Origin: Candidatus Avichristensenella intestinipullorum
GTDB lineage: Bacteria; Bacillota; Clostridia; Christensenellales; Aristaeellaceae
Assembly (NCBI GenBank): GCA_018713305.1
Contig: DVFI01000112.1
Coordinates: 1-39,863, forward strand
Length of the DNA stretch: 39,863 nt
Reading direction: 5' to 3'
The first letter of the stretch is position 1. Each line of letters opens with the position of its first letter. This document shows positions 19,928 through 32,148 of this stretch, piece by piece. The translations under genes and the position numbers were made by a program. The notes beneath the pieces were generated by a model, which saw only the letters and a list, made by a program, of their open reading frames with translations, was not told where the DNA came from and searched no databases.

Positions 19928-19956
19928 ATCATACTCGAAACAGGGCGGTTTGTCAG
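19928..19956 (-). promoter_or_regulatory. Promoter of the lytTR-DUF3021 operon with possible direct-repeat operator
   Basis: Read on the minus strand, CTGACA (19951-19956) and TATGAT (19928-19933) are 17 bases apart; the transcript would begin about 33 bases before the lytTR start. On the plus strand, GGTTTGTC and AGTTTTGC lie about 11 bases apart over and beside the -35 region. LytTR proteins bind paired direct repeats, so this may be an operator. The promoter is reasonably sure; the operator is a guess. Confidence 0.6.
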
Positions 19957-20210
19957 CAGTTTTGCGGTGAGTGGCTGCGATGGAGCGGTAAGATGCAGCG
20001 CAGGGGCGGCAAGAATGCCGGGGGACTGCGCCGGACGTGCGCCGTGAAGCGGCAAACTGCGTTTGGGAAACGGCAAAACGGGGCTGCGGCCCGCCTGCCT
20101 GCCGCTTCGGCCTGGGAGGGAGGACGCTTGGCGGACATGCCCGCAGGCAAAAAAGCGGCGCGCCCGCAGGCGACGTCGCGCGGCGGGCGGGAAGCGCCGC
20201 GGGGATACGC

Positions 20211-20243
20211 AAAAGCAAAGCGGACGGCCGAACCGTCCGCTTT
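20211..20243 (-). terminator. Intrinsic terminator downstream of gyrA
   Basis: A perfect 11-bp stem AAAGCGGACGG/CCGTCCGCTTT (20217-20227 with 20233-20243) has a five-base loop. Read on the minus strand it is followed by TTTGCTTTTG, a U-rich tail. It lies about 165 bases after the gyrA stop and ends the gyrB-gyrA transcript before the lytTR promoter. Confidence 0.72.
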
Positions 20244-20408
20244 GCCGGCAGAGGTTTGCTATGACGTTGCAGGGCGCCGCGGAAGCGGCGGCCGGGCCTT
20301 CCGTTTCCGTCGGTAGGGCGGGGCGAGACAGGCGCGCGCGGTCGGGCCGGGAAAACCGCGGCGCAGCCGGCGGGCGCGCTTTCGAAGCGGAAGCGCGCCG
20401 CAACGGCA

Positions 20409-22925
<2,517 letters not shown>

Positions 22926-22949
22926 GCTATTCCTCCTGCCTATGGCGCG

Positions 22950-25191
<2,242 letters not shown>

Positions 25192-25383
25192 TTACCTGGT
25201 TTGTGCGCAGGAGGATACCTCGGGCGGACGCAGGCGCTTGCGGAGGGTTGCGGCGGCGATGGGCGTGGTCAGAACGCGGCCGTCGGCGAGAAACAGAAGG
25301 GCGCCGGCATGCGGGGCTTTCTGCGGGAGAATCGCCACGATGTTTTTGCGGGATACGATTTTATTGTCGCCGATGTGCAGCAT
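25192..25383 (-). CDS. remB: DUF370 family small regulator RemB
   Basis: The 63-residue product begins MLHIGDNKIVSRKNIVAIL and ends its conserved part with RVLTTPIAAATLRKRL. This matches the DUF370/RemA-RemB family: B. subtilis RemB (YaaB) has the same HIGD-x3-V-x3-IV-I opening and PLSSSTLKKR end, and lies directly before gyrB. RemA and RemB are linked to control of biofilm matrix genes; RemA binds DNA as oligomers. The role here is inferred from the family. ATG 25383 has a GAGGGG site. The gene has its own promoter and precedes gyrB by 313 bases. Confidence 0.85.
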   Translation of the reverse strand: MLHIGDNKIVSRKNIVAILPQKAPHAGALLFLADGRVLTTPIAAATLRKRLRPPEVSSCAQTR

Positions 25384-25412
25384 GCCAACCCCTCTTTCCG
25401 ATGTGCAGGTTC

Positions 25413-25442
25413 AGTATAGCACAGGGGTGCGGCGGCTGGCAA
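25413..25442 (-). promoter_or_regulatory. Promoter of remB
   Basis: On the minus strand TTGCCA (25437-25442) and TATACT (25413-25418) are separated by 18 bases, with TG one base before the -10 (extended). The transcript would start about 25 bases before the remB ATG. It is a good match to a housekeeping promoter and separates remB-gyrB-gyrA from the glycolytic genes upstream. Confidence 0.65.
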
Positions 25443-25860
25443 GGCGGCGGAGGCGGAAGAGAAAGCGCAGGGCTGCGGGTCTCAAGCGCCGGGGCGTTTC
25501 CCCGGCTGTGCCAAAGGCGCATGGCAAACGGGCTCCGGCGGAAAAGCCGTCGTTGCCGGGCGCCGGCTTGTCGACGAAGTGGGCACGCATTTGTGGAGAT
25601 GGAGGAAGGGGCCGAGGCCCCTTCCCATGCCATGCGCAGCGGCGGCGTGCACGCCGCCAGGAGCGGCTGCAGGCCGCTTTCGCCGTCATGTTCCGGCGGG
25701 CGCTTTGCGCACAGGAAAATGGCGTTTTTTCGCCGTCCGGATGCACCGGCAGCCTTACAAGCGACAGACCGTCGACAGGGCTTTGTCGACGGTCTGAAGG
25801 ACGGCTATGCCATCCGTTGGTTGGGCGCTCGTCCGGGCTTGGCTGACGGCTTCCTCCGGG
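25443..25860. other. Hairpin-rich intergenic space between gpmI and remB
   Basis: No supported gene lies here. The segment is dense in inverted repeats: GGAAGGGGC/GCCCCTTCC around a CGAG loop (about 25602-25624), the perfect palindrome GGCGGCGTGCACGCCGCC (about 25640-25657), AGCGGC/GCCGCT (about 25661-25678), GGCG-TTTTTT-CGCC (about 25721-25734), and the 13-bp hairpin at 25765-25796. TTGTCGAC occurs both in that hairpin and near 25568. This may be an untranslated structured RNA or an old repeat element; I cannot decide. Confidence 0.5.
25765..25796 (-). terminator. Perfect 13-bp hairpin downstream of gpmI
   Basis: CAGACCGTCGACA (25765-25777) pairs exactly with TGTCGACGGTCTG (25784-25796) around a six-base loop. 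It lies 65 bases after the gpmI stop and probably marks the end of the pgk-tpiA-gpmI transcript. No T-run follows on either strand, so it is not a classic intrinsic terminator and may be an RNA end-stabilising structure or a dispersed palindrome. Confidence 0.45.
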
Positions 25861-27411
25861 TCAGGCGGGCTGAATCATGCTCTGTCCGGTCATCTCCGCG
25901 GGCTGCGGCAGGCCGGCCATGTCCAGCAGCGTGGGCGCGATGTCGGCCAGGCGTCCGCCCTGGCGGAGCGCGGCGTGCTCGCGCGCCGGGTCGCAGAGGA
26001 TGAAGGGAACGGGATTGGTCGTATGGGCGGTAAAGGGTTCGCCGGTCTCGGGATCGACCATCTGGTCCGCGTTGCCGTGGTCTGCCGTGACAATGCAGCG
26101 GCCGCCGGCTTCCAGCACGGCGCCGACCACGCGGCCCACGCACTCGTCCACGGCCTTGACAGCGGCAATGGCGGCCGGGATGACGCCCGTATGGCCGACC
26201 ATATCGCAATTGGCAAAGTTGAGAATCATGAAATCGTACTGGCCGGACCGGATGCGGCGTATGGCCTCGTCCGTGACTTCATAGGCGCTCATTTCTGGCT
26301 TCAAATCAAAGGTGGCCACCTTGGAGGAGGGAATCAGGACGCGGTCTTCGCCGGGATTGGGCGCTTCGACGCCGCCGTTGAAGAAGAAGGTGACATGCGC
26401 GTACTTCTGCGTCTCGGCAATGCGCAGTTGCGTCATGCCCAGGCTGCTGATGTATTCGCCCAGCGTATTGGTCAGCGTTTCGGGCTTATTGACCACGCGC
26501 AGGTTGGTGAACGTTTCGTCATACTGGGTCATGGTCACATACTGCACGGGGAAATAGCCGTTGGCGCGTGTGAAGCCGTCGAAGTCCGGCAGGATGAACG
26601 CGCGGGTCAGCTGGCGGGCACGGTCGGGACGGAAATTGTAGAAGACGACGCTGTCCTGCGGACGGATACAGGCGACGGGGCCGCCGTTTTCCAGGACGAC
26701 GGTCGGCTGGACAAATTCGTCCGTTTCGCCCTTGGCGTACGACTGCTCGACCGCCTCTTCGCCGTTTTGCGCGGTCAGGCCCTTGCCGAGCACGAGGGCG
26801 TCGTAGGCACGCTGGACGCGATCCCAGAGGTTATCGCGGTCCATGGCCCAGTACCGGCCCATGACGGTGGCGATTTTGCCCACGCCGATTTCGCGGATTT
26901 TTTCTTCGAGCTGCCGCACATAGTCCAGGCCGCTGGACGGGGGCACGTCGCGGCCGTCCAGGAAGCAATGCACCGCCACGCGCTTCAGGCCGCGCATTTT
27001 GGCCATTTCCAGCAGGGCGTACAGATGCGTGTTATGGCTGTGCACGCCGCCGTCGGACAGAAGGCCCATCAGGTGCAGCGTACCGCCGTTTGCCTTGACC
27101 GTGTCCATGGCCCAGATGAGCTCTTCCTTCTGAAAGAAAGCGCCGTCCTGGATATCCTTGGTGATGCGGGTGAGCTCCTGATAGACGATACGGCCCGCGC
27201 CGATATTGAGGTGTCCGACCTCGCTGTTGCCCATCTGTCCTTCCGGAAGGCCCACATCCATGCCGCTGGCGCCAATGGTGGTGTGCGCAAAGCGGGCGCA
27301 CAGGGCGTCCAGATTCGGCGTGCCCGCCTCGCGGATGGCGTTACGATGCACATTGGGGGCGATGCCGAAGCCGTCCATGATAATCAGAGCCGTCATTTGT
27401 TTGCTGCTCAT
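25861..27411 (-). CDS. gpmI: 2,3-bisphosphoglycerate-independent phosphoglycerate mutase
   Basis: Manganese-dependent glycolytic mutase converting 3-phosphoglycerate to 2-phosphoglycerate. The 516-residue product has the alkaline-phosphatase fold motifs: IIMDGFGI, the phosphoserine loop MGNSEVGHLNIGAGR with Ser63, DGRDVPPSSGLDYV, NFANCDMVGHTG and TADHGNADQM. The frame extends to a TTG at 27426, but GGAGAGG is then inside the gene; it is properly spaced for ATG 27411. It follows tpiA by 18 bases and ends the glycolytic operon. Confidence 0.97.
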   Translation of the reverse strand: MSSKQMTALIIMDGFGIAPNVHRNAIREAGTPNLDALCARFAHTTIGASGMDVGLPEGQMGNSEVGHLNIGAGRIVYQELTRITKDIQDGAFFQKEELIWAMDTVKANGGTLHLMGLLSDGGVHSHNTHLYALLEMAKMRGLKRVAVHCFLDGRDVPPSSGLDYVRQLEEKIREIGVGKIATVMGRYWAMDRDNLWDRVQRAYDALVLGKGLTAQNGEEAVEQSYAKGETDEFVQPTVVLENGGPVACIRPQDSVVFYNFRPDRARQLTRAFILPDFDGFTRANGYFPVQYVTMTQYDETFTNLRVVNKPETLTNTLGEYISSLGMTQLRIAETQKYAHVTFFFNGGVEAPNPGEDRVLIPSSKVATFDLKPEMSAYEVTDEAIRRIRSGQYDFMILNFANCDMVGHTGVIPAAIAAVKAVDECVGRVVGAVLEAGGRCIVTADHGNADQMVDPETGEPFTAHTTNPVPFILCDPAREHAALRQGGRLADIAPTLLDMAGLPQPAEMTGQSMIQPA

Positions 27412-27429
27412 AGCGCACCTCTCCAAAGC

Positions 27430-28182
27430 TTACCGTTCAAAGTGTACGACCTGGGCAAAGTCGGCGGCTTTCAGGCTGGCGCCGCCGATGAGGCCGCCGT
27501 CGATTTCCGGCTGCATCATCAGGCCGTGCGCGTTCTTGGGGTTCATGCTGCCGCCGTACTGGATGCGGATATTGGCCGCCACGGTCTCGCCGAAGGCGTC
27601 GGCCACCGCGCGCCGGATGACGCCGATGGTTTCGTTGGCCTGTTCGTCGGTCGCGGTCAGGCCCGTGCCGATGGCCCAGACGGGCTCGTAGGCGATGACA
27701 ATCTTTTCGACCTGTTCGCCGGTCAGGCCGGTCAGGGCGATGCGCGTCTGATAGGCGACGAGGGCGTCGGTATAGCCGGCCTCGCGCTGGGCGCGGGTTT
27801 CGCCGACGCAGACGATGGGCGTCAGGCCGGCCGCGACGGCCGCGAGCGTTTTGAGGTTGACGGTTTCGTCCGTCTCAGCAAAATACTGGCGGCGTTCGCT
27901 ATGGCCGAGGATGACGTATTCGACGCCGCTGGCCCGCAGCATGGCGGCGGAAAGCTCGCCGGTATAGGCGCCGCTTTCCTTCCAATGCATGTTTTGCGCG
28001 CCCAGGCGGATATTGCTGCCCTGCGCGGCCTCGGCCACGGCGGCGAAATTGACGGCGGGCACGCAGACGACGACGTCGCACTGCGCGTCGCAGACCAGGG
28101 GCTTGAGCGATTCGACCAGTTCTTTGGCCTCGCAGGGGGTTTTGTTCATTTTCCAGTTGCCAGCGATAATGGGTTTGCGCAT
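27430..28182 (-). CDS. tpiA: Triosephosphate isomerase
   Basis: Interconverts dihydroxyacetone phosphate and glyceraldehyde 3-phosphate. The 250-residue product has all key motifs: GNWKMNKT with Lys11, [11 protein letters not shown] with His94, and [11 protein letters not shown] with catalytic Glu166 and the mobile loop. The C-terminus has [10 protein letters not shown] and the phosphate-binding GGASL. The frame extends back to 28209, but AAGGAG precedes ATG 28182, the family start. It sits between pgk and gpmI on the same strand. Confidence 0.97.
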   Translation of the reverse strand: MRKPIIAGNWKMNKTPCEAKELVESLKPLVCDAQCDVVVCVPAVNFAAVAEAAQGSNIRLGAQNMHWKESGAYTGELSAAMLRASGVEYVILGHSERRQYFAETDETVNLKTLAAVAAGLTPIVCVGETRAQREAGYTDALVAYQTRIALTGLTGEQVEKIVIAYEPVWAIGTGLTATDEQANETIGVIRRAVADAFGETVAANIRIQYGGSMNPKNAHGLMMQPEIDGGLIGGASLKAADFAQVVHFER

Positions 28183-28222
28183 GACCGGTGCTCCTTCCTG
28201 ATAACACAATATACATAACGAT

Positions 28223-28251
28223 TCCCTTCCCCGCGCGGCGCAGGGAAGGGA
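28223..28251 (-). promoter_or_regulatory. Hairpin in the pgk-tpiA spacer
   Basis: TCCCTTCCC (28223-28231) pairs with GGGAAGGGA (28243-28251) around an 11-base GC-rich loop. No T-run follows on the minus strand, so readthrough to tpiA is expected. It may adjust the ratio of pgk to tpiA-gpmI by RNA processing or partial termination. This is inference from structure alone. Confidence 0.4.
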
Positions 28252-28270
28252 GCGGATGGCCGGGGGCTGC

Positions 28271-29458
28271 TTACTTATCGTCCAGCGCGGCGATGCCGGG
28301 CAGCTCGATGCCTTCCAGGAATTCCAGCGAAGCGCCGCCGCCGGTGGAAATATGGGTCATTTTGTCGGCGAAGCCCATCTTGGTCACTGCGGACGCGCTG
28401 TCGCCGCCGCCGATAATCGTCACGCCTTCGCAGTCCGCGCACGCCTGCGCGATGGCGCGCGTGCCGGCCGCGAAGCTGGGGAATTCAAAGACGCCCATGG
28501 GGCCGTTCCAGATGACGGTTTTGGCGCGGGCGATTTCGTAGGAGAACAGCTCGCGGGTGCGCGGCCCGATGTCCATGCCCTCGAACCCGTCGGGGATGTC
28601 CTGGGAATGGACGGTGATATGCAGGCAATCGTTTTTGAAGGCGTTGCCGGCTTCGTTATCGATGGGCAGCACGATGCGCTTGCCGTGGCTGGCGGCCTTG
28701 GCGAGCAGTTCTTTGGCCAGGTCCAGCTTATCTTCCTCGCACAGCGAGTTGCCGATGTGGCCGCCCATGGCCTTCTGGAACGTGTAGGCCATCCCGCCGC
28801 CGATGATGAGCACGTCCACCTTTTCCAGCAGGTTGTTGATGACGCCGATTTTGTCGGAAACCTTGGCGCCGCCCAGAATCGCCACGAACGGGCGCTCCGG
28901 GTTTTCCAGCGCGTTGCCCATGACGGAAAGCTCTTTGCCAATCAGATAGCCGGCCACGCAGGGCGTCAGATAGTGGGTTACGCCCTCGGTGGAAGCGTGC
29001 GCGCGGTGCGCGGTGCCGAACGCGTCGTTGACATACATTTCGGCCAGGGAGGCAAGCTGGCGGGCAAACTCGGGATCGTTCTTGGTTTCTTCTTTATGGA
29101 AGCGGACGTTTTCGATGAGCATGACTTCGCCGTCCTTGAGCGCGGCGGCCATCGCCTGCGCGGACGGGCCGACGACGTCTTCCGCCAGCGGTACGGGAAC
29201 GCCCAGCAGCTCGCTCAGCCGCGCGGCGACGGGCTTGAGGGAGAACTTCGGGTCCGGCTCGCCCTTGGGACGGCCCAGATGCGAGCACAGGATAACGCGC
29301 GCGCCATGCTGCATCAAATAACGAATGGTCGGCAGCGCGGCCTGAATGCGGTTGTCGTTGGTGATGTTCAAATCTGCATCAAGCGGGACATTAAAATCGC
29401 AGCGGACAAGGACTTTTTTGCCGGTTACCTGGACATCTTCAATGGTCTTTTTGTTCAT
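28271..29458 (-). CDS. pgk: Phosphoglycerate kinase
   Basis: Glycolytic enzyme transferring phosphate from 1,3-bisphosphoglycerate to ADP. The 395-residue product has the N-terminal [22 protein letters not shown], the ADP-binding [12 protein letters not shown], and the C-terminal GGGDSASAV and [13 protein letters not shown] motifs. The frame is open far upstream, but ATG 29458 follows GAGGAG, and the upstream part holds the promoter. It is the first gene of a pgk-tpiA-gpmI operon; gap and eno, often in the same cluster, are not in the window. Confidence 0.97.
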   Translation of the reverse strand: MNKKTIEDVQVTGKKVLVRCDFNVPLDADLNITNDNRIQAALPTIRYLMQHGARVILCSHLGRPKGEPDPKFSLKPVAARLSELLGVPVPLAEDVVGPSAQAMAAALKDGEVMLIENVRFHKEETKNDPEFARQLASLAEMYVNDAFGTAHRAHASTEGVTHYLTPCVAGYLIGKELSVMGNALENPERPFVAILGGAKVSDKIGVINNLLEKVDVLIIGGGMAYTFQKAMGGHIGNSLCEEDKLDLAKELLAKAASHGKRIVLPIDNEAGNAFKNDCLHITVHSQDIPDGFEGMDIGPRTRELFSYEIARAKTVIWNGPMGVFEFPSFAAGTRAIAQACADCEGVTIIGGGDSASAVTKMGFADKMTHISTGGGASLEFLEGIELPGIAALDDK

Positions 29459-29507
29459 GACGGCACGCTCCTCAACTGTTCGAAAGTCGTTCTTTGCAAA
29501 CACAGTC

Positions 29508-29536
29508 AGTATACCACGTTTCAGGGAATCTGTCGA
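29508..29536 (-). promoter_or_regulatory. Promoter of the glycolytic operon
   Basis: On the minus strand TCGACA (29531-29536) and TATACT (29508-29513) are 17 bases apart, with TG one base before the -10 hexamer. The transcript would start near 29501, about 43 bases before the pgk ATG. I saw no operator such as a CggR-type repeat. Confidence 0.68.
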
Positions 29537-29571
29537 GCCAAAGTTTGGCATATTTTTCACAATATTATACG

Positions 29572-29599
29572 GCGCGGCCTTTCCGAAGAAAGGCCGCGC
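29572..29599 (-). terminator. Hairpin between the SH3 protein gene and pgk
   Basis: A 12-bp perfect stem with a four-base CGAA loop on the plus strand (TTCG on the minus strand), containing GCGGCCTTTC and GAAAGGCCGC. It lies 25 bases after the stop of the SH3-repeat gene on the minus strand. A TTCG tetraloop makes it very stable, but only a weak TATAATATT tail follows instead of a T-run. It probably ends the SH3 gene transcript before the pgk promoter. Confidence 0.55.
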
Positions 29600-29623
29600 G
29601 CGCAGGCAGCGCACGAAGATGCC

Positions 29624-30286
29624 TCAGTCTATCAGATGGCGCGGAAGGAAGCCGCTGGCCTGGTTGTAATTGACGACATAAAAGTCGCCGTATTCGGCAA
29701 TGACGGTCAGCACATAGCCCGCGGGCAGAGCGGCGATTTGCGGGGCGTCGTCTTCCGGATAGGCGAGCAGGGGCGTGCTGTCGTACTGGACGGTGATGCT
29801 GCGGGGATTGACGACGACCAGGCTTTTGCGGAGATAGCCCTGGTAGGCGATGCCGGTGTCGGGGTCCGCGTAGGAAATATAGTACCAGTCGTCCTGCTCG
29901 CCCAGGATGGTAAAGAGGGTGCCGTTGTCAAAGACAATCAGCTGGCGGGACAGGCCCGACGGCTCCTCGCGCAGGGATACGTCCTCGGAGATGACGATGC
30001 CCAGCGTTTGCTGCTCCGTGCTGGGGAAGCGAAGCAGAGACAGGAAGACCCAGCCTTCGACGCGGGTTTCCTGGGTATTGTACACCACATACGCCCAAGT
30101 ATCCGTATATTTTGTGACAAACAGGAAGGAACCGTCGGGCACCACCATCAGGCGCGAGGAATCATAGCCGGGCGCTTCGTAGAGGGTGACGGCTTCTGTA
30201 TTAAAGGCCTGCACCGCGGCGGATGCCGGCACGGCGAACAAGAGAACGGACAGCGCCGCAATCAGGGCAAACAGGCGCTTTTTCAA
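29624..30286 (-). CDS. Secreted protein with three SH3-like repeats
   Basis: The 220-residue product has a clear signal peptide: LKKRLFAL, a hydrophobic stretch, then VPASAA with cleavage expected near residue 24. Three SH3-like repeats follow: about 30-82 (from AVTLYEAPGYDSSRL), 92-150 (from DVSLREEPSGLSRQL) and 160-220 (from STPLLAYPEDDAPQI). Such repeats bind peptidoglycan or other surface partners; no enzyme domain is attached. The TTG at 30286 is chosen because AAAGGGGGA lies before it and the signal peptide begins there; an upstream ATG at 30346 would add a non-signal extension. It stands alone and is divergent from the phage genes, so it is probably a host gene at the prophage edge. 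Confidence 0.75.
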   Translation of the reverse strand: MKKRLFALIAALSVLLFAVPASAAVQAFNTEAVTLYEAPGYDSSRLMVVPDGSFLFVTKYTDTWAYVVYNTQETRVEGWVFLSLLRFPSTEQQTLGIVISEDVSLREEPSGLSRQLIVFDNGTLFTILGEQDDWYYISYADPDTGIAYQGYLRKSLVVVNPRSITVQYDSTPLLAYPEDDAPQIAALPAGYVLTVIAEYGDFYVVNYNQASGFLPRHLID

Positions 30287-30434
30287 GATACTTCCCCCTT
30301 TGACAGTGCTACCCATAAAACGGACGGGCCGTGTCATTTCCTGCAACGGGGGAAGAAACTTTTTGCGGCGTCACGAAAATGACTGGAAATTCCCCGGCGG
30401 GGTGCGTATGGTGGGCGCAAAGGAGGGGAGAGCG

Positions 30435-30809
30435 TTGCGGGGGGCGGCAAAAGCGGAGCTGACGGTCAAGCAGCGGATGGCGGCGGAGCTGCTGGGCATG
30501 GGCGCCAGCCGGCGGGAGGCGGCCGCGCAGGTCGGGGTGGCCGAAAGCACGCTGCGCGCATGGGGCCAGAACCTGGCGTTCTGCCGGGCGCGCGACCAGG
30601 CGATGGAATCGTTTGTGCGCGGCATGTGCCCCAAGGCATGGGAGGCGCTGGTGCGGCAACTGGAGGACGAGGACAAGCGCATTGTACAGCAGGCGGCGGA
30701 ACGCCTGCTGAAGCTGGCGGACGGGCTGGAGAGCCTGGAGAAGGGCGCGGTGCAGGTGGTCTTTTTGCACATGCCCCCGCCCGGAGAGGCGGCGTCGGAT
30801 GCGGATTGA
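30435..30809 (+). CDS. Phage terminase small subunit-like protein with helix-turn-helix
   Basis: The 124-residue product has a helix-turn-helix region near its start (MAAELLGMGASRREAAAQVG and VAESTLRAW), then a helical part with MCPKAWEALVRQLEDEDKRI, as in small terminase subunits that recognise phage DNA for packaging. The start is uncertain: TTG 30435 has an excellent AAAGGAGGGG at the right distance, while ATG 30408 in the same frame has only a weak site. It overlaps the large subunit gene by 11 bases, and this position supports the call. It is the first gene of the phage module. Confidence 0.72.
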   Translation: MRGAAKAELTVKQRMAAELLGMGASRREAAAQVGVAESTLRAWGQNLAFCRARDQAMESFVRGMCPKAWEALVRQLEDEDKRIVQQAAERLLKLADGLESLEKGAVQVVFLHMPPPGEAASDAD

Positions 30810-32148
30810 GGTGGATTACCGGCCGACGCCCAAACAGGCGGCCTTTCATCAATCCCGGGCCAACGAGGCGCTCTTTGGCGGCGCGGCGGGCGGCGGAAAG
30901 TCCAAGGCGCTGGTCATGGACGCGCTGGCGCGCGTGCTGATGCATCCCGGCACGCATGCATACCTGTTCCGGCGCACGTACCGGGAGCTGGAGGATACGC
31001 TGGTGGCCGAGGCGCGGGCGTCGATTCCCCGGAGAATCGGCCTTTACAACGCCTCGCGCCACGAGATGCAGGTCGTGGGCGGCGGGGTGCTGCATTTCCG
31101 CCATTGCCGCGGCACGGCGGACATGTACGACTATGCCGGCACGGAAATGCACTGGCTGTACTTTGACGAGCTGACCAGCTTTGAACAGCCGGTGTACGAG
31201 TACCTGAAGACCCGGCTGCGCGCCAAGGCGAGCCTGGGCATCGTGCCGGTGGTGCGATGCGCCTCCAACCCCGGAGGCATCGGGCATGCGTGGGTCCGGG
31301 CGAGGTTCGTGGACGCCGGAACGCCCATGAAGCCGGTGCGACAGCGGATTTTCAGCCGCGCGCTGGGCAGGGAACGTGAGGTCTCCACGCAGTACATCCC
31401 CGCGCTGGCCACGGAGAATCCGCACGTCGGACAGGCGTACATTTTCGAGCTGGAAAGCAAGCCGGAGGCGCTGCGCCGGGCGCTGCTGGAGGGAGACTGG
31501 AACGCGTTTGAGGGGCAGGTGTTCACGGAGTTCCGCGACGATCCGACCCGCTATGGCGAGAGGCGCTGGACGCATGTGATAAAGCCTTTTGCCATCCCGG
31601 GCCACTGGATGCGATACGTCAGCTTTGACCACGGATACTCCAAGCCATTTTCCGTCGGCTGGTGGGCGGTGTCGCCCAGCGGCACGGCGTTTCGCTACCG
31701 CGAATGGTACGGATGGAACGGGACGCCCAACCGGGGCATGGAGCTGTCGCCCAAGGAGATTGCGCGCGGCATTCTGGCGCGCGAAGAGGAGGAGCGGCGC
31801 GAGGGCATCCGGTTTGACCGGATTGCCGACCCTTCGATATTCGAGCGGTCGCGCGGCGAGAGCATCGCCCAGCAGATGGGCGCGGAGGGCGTACAGTTCC
31901 GCAAGGGCGACAACGCGCGCCTGGCGGGCAAGATGCAGCTGCACGGCCGTCTGCGCTTTGACCCGGAGGGACGGCCGGGCCTGTATGTATTCGATTGCTG
32001 CCGGCAGTTCATCCGCACCGTGCCGGCGTTGGCGTACGACGCCGCGCGCGTGGAGGACGTGGACACGGACGCGGAGGACCATGTATACGACGAGACGCGG
32101 TACTTTTTGATGTCAAAGCCCTACGGGCAGCAAGGAGGCATGGAATGA
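30799..32148 (+). CDS. terL: Phage terminase large subunit
   Basis: Packaging motor ATPase and nuclease. The 449-residue product has Walker A GGAAGGGKSKA near residue 30 and the Walker B-like WLYFDELTSF near 115-125. A C-terminal RNase H-like nuclease has SFDHGYSKPFSVGWW (about residue 275), RIADPSIFE and the final acidic EDHVYDETRY, so both activities look intact. It overlaps the small subunit gene and the portal gene (ATGA). The gene order and intact motifs show a functional-looking late module. Confidence 0.92.
   Translation: MRIEVDYRPTPKQAAFHQSRANEALFGGAAGGGKSKALVMDALARVLMHPGTHAYLFRRTYRELEDTLVAEARASIPRRIGLYNASRHEMQVVGGGVLHFRHCRGTADMYDYAGTEMHWLYFDELTSFEQPVYEYLKTRLRAKASLGIVPVVRCASNPGGIGHAWVRARFVDAGTPMKPVRQRIFSRALGREREVSTQYIPALATENPHVGQAYIFELESKPEALRRALLEGDWNAFEGQVFTEFRDDPTRYGERRWTHVIKPFAIPGHWMRYVSFDHGYSKPFSVGWWAVSPSGTAFRYREWYGWNGTPNRGMELSPKEIARGILAREEEERREGIRFDRIADPSIFERSRGESIAQQMGAEGVQFRKGDNARLAGKMQLHGRLRFDPEGRPGLYVFDCCRQFIRTVPALAYDAARVEDVDTDAEDHVYDETRYFLMSKPYGQQGGME

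Larger units (their letters stand above)
19889..20408. other. Intergenic space between gyrA and lytTR
   Basis: This 520-base gap has no reading frame I believe: the candidates on both strands are low-complexity Arg/Ala/Pro-rich frames without good starts. It holds the lytTR promoter at its left end, a perfect 11-bp hairpin at 20217-20243, and a GC-rich hairpin just after the gyrA stop (GGCGCGCTT paired with AAGCGCGCC on the minus strand). The middle part, about 19975-20200, shows nothing else recognisable. Confidence 0.6.

Noticed and set aside
25411..25746. Minus-strand frame of 111 codons in the hairpin-rich gap
   Set aside because: Its composition follows the inverted repeats, and it would overlap the remB promoter; no family resemblance.
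30300..30328. TTGACA as a promoter for the phage genes
   Set aside because: The -35 is perfect, but no -10 hexamer occurs at 16-18 bases (the sequence there is GACGGG). A promoter cannot be supported.
25807..30382. Long plus-strand frames (803 and 708 codons) opposite gpmI-tpiA and pgk-SH3
   Set aside because: They span several unrelated genes on the other strand and have shadow composition.
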